From contig DANX01000075.1 in assembly GCA_002502295.1 (NCBI GenBank), forward strand, positions 7,609 through 15,950: a DNA stretch of 8,342 bases, read 5' to 3'. This stretch comes from Euryarchaeota archaeon UBA561 (lineage in GTDB: Archaea > Thermoplasmatota > Poseidoniia > Poseidoniales > Poseidoniaceae). The position numbers and the translations under genes were made by a program. Positions 6,009 through 8,342 of this stretch are shown here, piece after piece; positions within the stretch are counted from its first letter, which is position 1, and every line of letters starts with the position of its first letter. Below the pieces are notes generated by a model. The model was not told the DNA's origin, did no database searches, and was given only the letters and a program-made list of their open reading frames with translations.

Positions 6009-6640
6009 GCGCTCACCTCCGGAAAGGCAAGAGCACCGTAGGTCAAACTGCCCATGGATTGCGCAGCAGCGAGTTTCCCTCGCCATTGTTGCAGTGCCCA
6101 TTGAGCCCCGAAAGCAGCAGCGACGGCAAAGCCGAATTCCAAATTTCCAGCTTCCAACGCGCCTTCAACTTGGCAACTGGCAGGTTCGTGGTCGGGGGTC
6201 ATGCGCTCCAAAAGCGCTGGCTGTGTGGCCGAGGAAAGAGCCATCCATCCATCACCGCTGCAACGAACATCAAGCCATGGGAGATCGATAGCATGGACCA
6301 TGCGCCGTGGTTCTGGTCGGTCAACGCACACCACGACGAGGTCGTAACCGTCAAGTTGCTCGGACGACCTCAAATTTTCCACGACGCCCTTCACACGTAG
6401 GTTCGTGTTCTCGTCGTCCAATCGCCTTGCTATGGCGCTGACCTTGGCTAAACCGATGTCGTCTTTTGTGTAGCGCTGATGGCCTAAATTGGTGGCTTCA
6501 ACGACATCAGCGTCCATCAGGGTGATGGTTCCTTGGAGACCGACCCTGCGCAAGGCGGGCACCAGAAGTTCCGTTAGTTGTGTGCCGATGCCACCAGCGC
6601 CGACCAAAAGCAGATTCGATGGGGTTCGCTCCTCGTTCAT
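6005..6640 (-). CDS. Compact ThiF/MoeB/E1-like adenylating protein
   Basis: This 211-residue protein has the nucleotide-binding half of the E1/ThiF fold. The Rossmann loop GAGGIG is at 14-19, DADVVEATNL at 43-52 carries the acidic pair D43/D45, and Gln55 and Lys66 (DIGLAK) match ATP-contacting positions. VVVCVDRPEPRR at 102-113 matches the family's strand and Asp-Arg segment. A C-terminal helix (EFGFAVAAAFGAQWALQQW, 168-186) matches the last core helix. E1-like enzymes adenylate the C-terminus of ubiquitin-like or sulfur-carrier proteins, or of peptides. Oddities: NLNRQ of the family is NLGHQ here, so the Arg is missing there (an Arg follows at 56); no CxxC zinc pairs are seen; and the protein is shorter than MoeB (about 250 residues). 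Cys105, Cys127 and Cys156 are the only cysteines. It is the first gene of the operon, with a TATA box placed for a leaderless transcript from the ATG at 6640. Confidence 0.88.
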   Translation of the reverse strand: MNEERTPSNLLLVGAGGIGTQLTELLVPALRRVGLQGTITLMDADVVEATNLGHQRYTKDDIGLAKVSAIARRLDDENTNLRVKGVVENLRSSEQLDGYDLVVVCVDRPEPRRMVHAIDLPWLDVRCSGDGWMALSSATQPALLERMTPDHEPASCQVEGALEAGNLEFGFAVAAAFGAQWALQQWRGKLAAAQSMGSLTYGALAFPEVSA

Positions 6641-6660
6641 ACAGAAAATGGCCTGCGAGT

Positions 6661-6670
6661 GGATATAAAG
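6661..6670 (-). promoter_or_regulatory. TATA box of the ThiF-JAMM operon
   Basis: On the minus strand CTTTATATCC contains TTTATAT at 6669-6663, a near-perfect archaeal TATA element. Its centre is 26 bases upstream of the A of the ATG at 6640, so transcription should begin at or next to the start codon and the message would be leaderless. No ribosome-binding site precedes this ATG, in agreement with that reading. The upstream BRE is weak. Confidence 0.7.
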
Positions 6671-6745
6671 AACTCAAGAGGGGTGATTTCTCCATCCCTC
6701 AGTGGTTCAAGAGCAGGGCCATGATTTGTTCAATCACCTTGAGTT
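6671..6745. repeat. Imperfect inverted repeat in the divergent intergenic region
   Basis: The arm AACTCAAG followed by four bases (AGGG) and GTGATT at 6671-6688 is mirrored by AATCACCTTGAGTT at 6732-6745. The two paired blocks are 8 and 6 bases, the four extra bases form a bulge, and about 43 bases lie between the arms. The left arm starts next to the operon TATA box. It could be an operator for a dimeric regulator or a structured leader element, but no coding or RNA-gene assignment can be made. Confidence 0.4.
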
Positions 6746-6874
6746 GACTCTTCGGCGGATACCGGCTCGCAACGTGGTTTCGTTGTGCGTAAAATCCAAC
6801 GGGTCAATTTCAGCCCTTCTTTCGGCCCAACATTGAAGCGACCGTTTGAAAAGGGACACCATCTGCCAAGCCAC

Positions 6875-7939
6875 ATGAGCAGCAAGACCGCAATGGTCAC
6901 GGGCGTGACGGGACAGGACGGCTCCTACCTCGCAGAACTCCTCCTCGAGAAGGGTTACACGGTGTACGGCTTGGTCCGACGTGTTTCCCAACCCACCTCA
7001 GGTCGCAGCCTGATCAACCACCTGATGAGCAACGAGAAGTTCCACCTCCTCAACGGTGATTTGGCCGATCAGAACTCCATTGACAACGCCGTTTCTCAAA
7101 CCCAACCCGATGAATTTTACAACCTCGGTGCCATGTCCTTCGTCCCAGAATCATGGCGTTCACCCATGATGACCGCCGACATCACCGGTCTCGGTGCACT
7201 TCGTTGCCTCGAAGCCATTCGCAAGCATGCACCTCACTGTCGCTTCTATCAAGCCGGCTCTTCCGAGCAATACGGCAAGGTCCGAGACGTGCCTCAAACC
7301 GAATTGACGCCCTTCCACCCTCGCTCACCCTACGGCTGCGCCAAGGTCTTCGCCTTCGAAATCACTCGGAACTATCGGGAATCCTACGACATGTTTGCCT
7401 GCACGGGTATCCTGTTCAACCATGAAAGCCCGCGCCGCGGCCTTGAATTTGTAACCCGCAAAGTGACCATGACCGCCGCTCGCATCGCTCACGGTTTTGA
7501 TGAGTGCTTGTGGATTGGCAACGTTGACGCTAAGCGTGATTGGGGCTTCGCCGGCGATTACGTTGAAATGCAGTGGCGCATGCTTCAGCAAGACAAGCCC
7601 GGCGACTACGTTGTTGCTACTGGTCGTACCCACAGCGTCCGAGACATGATCACGCTGGCCTTTTCCCACGTTGGTATGGACTTGACCTGGTCGGGCGAAG
7701 GTGTGGACACCATCGCCACCGACCAGAACGGCGTCGTGCGTGTGCGCACCAATCCCAAGTTCTTCCGCCCGGCCGAGGTGGATTTGCTCATCGGTGACCC
7801 GACCTTGGCTGAAAAGGAACTTGGATGGGTGCCCAGCACCTCGTTTGAAGAACTCGTCCAGATGATGGTTGATGCCGACATGACGACCGTGCAGGAAGCC
7901 GTTGACGGTGGTTACGCTCCACCAACGCCTCCTGAGTGA
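6875..7939 (+). CDS. gmd: GDP-mannose 4,6-dehydratase
   Basis: This 354-residue short-chain dehydrogenase converts GDP-D-mannose to GDP-4-keto-6-deoxy-D-mannose, the precursor of GDP-L-fucose, GDP-D-rhamnose and related deoxysugars for surface glycans. Family marks appear in order: TGVTGQDGSYLAELLL at 9-24 with the GxxGxxG cofactor loop, LVRR at 33-36 for NADP phosphate, NLGAMSFV at 83-90, GSSEQYG at 128-134, the catalytic YGCAK pair Tyr153/Lys157, the hallmark NHESPRRG at 182-189 with FVTRK, RDWGFAGDYVE at 221-231 and RPAEVDLLIGDP at 298-309. Length matches the usual 345-375. The start at ATG 6875 places the cofactor loop where the family has it; a GTG at 6785 would add 30 residues unlike the family. 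The typical GHAKDYVEAMW is GFAGDYVEMQW here, a mild variation. The C-terminal 30 residues are acidic and end PPTPPE. The next gene follows after 17 bases. No epimerase or reductase partner lies in the window. Confidence 0.95.
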   Translation: MSSKTAMVTGVTGQDGSYLAELLLEKGYTVYGLVRRVSQPTSGRSLINHLMSNEKFHLLNGDLADQNSIDNAVSQTQPDEFYNLGAMSFVPESWRSPMMTADITGLGALRCLEAIRKHAPHCRFYQAGSSEQYGKVRDVPQTELTPFHPRSPYGCAKVFAFEITRNYRESYDMFACTGILFNHESPRRGLEFVTRKVTMTAARIAHGFDECLWIGNVDAKRDWGFAGDYVEMQWRMLQQDKPGDYVVATGRTHSVRDMITLAFSHVGMDLTWSGEGVDTIATDQNGVVRVRTNPKFFRPAEVDLLIGDPTLAEKELGWVPSTSFEELVQMMVDADMTTVQEAVDGGYAPPTPPE

Positions 7940-7944
7940 CATCC

Positions 7945-7948
7945 GGAG
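7945..7948 (+). promoter_or_regulatory. Shine-Dalgarno-like GGAG before the GST-like gene
   Basis: GGAG lies 8 bases before the ATG at 7957, with a second GGAG at 7950-7953. This is the clearest ribosome-binding site in the window and fits an internal operon gene translated from the dehydratase message. It supports the chosen start. Confidence 0.5.
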
Positions 7949-7956
7949 CGGAGCAG

Positions 7957-8342
7957 ATGACGCTGCCCATCCTCTACTCCTTTCGCCGCTGCCCCTACGC
8001 CATGCGGGCGCGGATGTCGATTGTCCGCGAAAACTTCCCCGTTGAACTTCGAGAAGTTGTCCTACGTGACCGTCCTGGCCACATGATGGAGATATCACCC
8101 AAGGGCACGGTGCCCGTGCTTTTGTTGCCCGACGGCACGGTCATCGAGGAGAGCCTTGAGATCATGCAGCACGTGCTCAATTGGGACCTCAGCGAAGAGG
8201 AAGCGCATTGGGTGGAGCGCAACGACGAGGAATTCAAGTTCCACCTTGACCGCTACAAGTACCCCAACCGCTACGACGACGTGGACGACATGGAGCAGCG
8301 AACGCTGGCTTCGGCCTACTTGAGCGATCTTGATGCTCGCCT
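7957..8342 (+). CDS. Glutathione S-transferase / glutaredoxin-2-like protein (partial, C-terminus beyond window)
   Basis: The frame from ATG 7957 stays open for 128 codons to the window edge. Residues 4-75 form a thioredoxin-fold GST N-terminal domain. LYSFRRCPYAMRAR (6-19) has a CPYA active-site motif with Cys12, TVPVLL (51-56) holds the cis-proline Pro53, and EES (64-66) matches the acidic-Ser pair that binds the glutathione gamma-glutamyl group. The start of the all-helical C-domain follows from about residue 80. CPYA resembles glutaredoxin 2 and omega-class enzymes, which do thiol-disulfide or dehydroascorbate-type chemistry rather than classical conjugation. Many archaea lack glutathione, so the physiological thiol is uncertain. 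The gene is 17 bases downstream of gmd on the same strand and probably shares its transcript, but no functional link to sugar metabolism is evident. Confidence 0.87.
   Translation, partial: MTLPILYSFRRCPYAMRARMSIVRENFPVELREVVLRDRPGHMMEISPKGTVPVLLLPDGTVIEESLEIMQHVLNWDLSEEEAHWVERNDEEFKFHLDRYKYPNRYDDVDDMEQRTLASAYLSDLDAR

Noticed and set aside
6009..6101. Longer N-terminus for the JAMM protein (start at 6101)
   Set aside because: The extra 31 residues are Cys/Arg-rich and lie wholly inside the ThiF-like gene; the ATGA junction at 6008 is a better start.
6690..6780. Possible tRNA or small RNA suggested by GGTTCAAGAG
   Set aside because: No cloverleaf or acceptor stem could be built around it; only the inverted repeat remains as structure.
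6785..6874. Extension of gmd to a GTG at 6785
   Set aside because: The added 30 residues do not resemble the family, whose members begin a few residues before the cofactor-binding loop.
7325..8098. Minus-strand frame of 257 codons
   Set aside because: It is antisense to gmd and the GST-like gene, both with clear motifs; no domain is visible in it.

Overview
The window looks like chromosomal DNA from a marine planktonic euryarchaeon, most likely Marine Group II (Poseidoniales-like) or a relative. Four things point this way. A good TATA box sits 26 bases before the start codon of one operon, which is the layout of a leaderless archaeal transcript. The fatty-acid enzyme is a fusion in the archaeal order, dehydrogenase then hydratase. 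A winged-helix regulator carries an N-terminal membrane segment. Genes are packed so tightly that convergent stop codons touch or overlap. The lineage is inferred from gene content and promoter layout only; no rRNA gene is present.

Layout from left to right. (1) Positions 1-479, minus strand: the N-terminal part of a membrane-anchored winged-helix regulator, cut by the window edge. (2) 556-1356, plus: a PrpA/ApaH-like metallophosphoesterase, divergent from gene 1 across a short intergenic stretch with an AT-rich element usable in both directions. (3) 1353-1808, minus: an HxlR-type regulator whose stop overlaps that of gene 2. (4) 1905-3101, plus: a GT4-type glycosyltransferase. (5) 3157-5226, plus: a 689-residue 3-hydroxyacyl-CoA dehydrogenase/enoyl-CoA hydratase with both active sites intact. 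(6) 6640 down to 5227, minus: a three-gene operon joined by two ATGA stop/start overlaps. It encodes a compact ThiF/E1-like adenylating protein, a JAMM/MPN-type metalloprotease-like protein and a 78-residue helical protein of unknown function. (7) 6875-7939, plus: GDP-mannose 4,6-dehydratase. (8) 7957-8342, plus: the N-terminal part of a glutathione-S-transferase/glutaredoxin-2-like protein, cut by the right edge.

Most genes are ordinary housekeeping, surface-sugar or regulatory genes. The ThiF-JAMM-small protein operon is the part most worth attention. An adenylating E1-like enzyme and a JAMM isopeptidase are the two signature enzymes of ubiquitin-like or sulfur-carrier systems. Here they are translationally coupled, yet no ubiquitin-like carrier or E2 is visible beside them, and the third gene is not recognisable. 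Both enzymes also depart from family consensus, so this may be a divergent or repurposed protein-modification system.

No RNA gene, CRISPR array, insertion sequence or attachment site could be supported. No stretch longer than 300 bases lacks a gene. The longest gap is 6641-6874, which holds the operon promoter and an imperfect inverted repeat.
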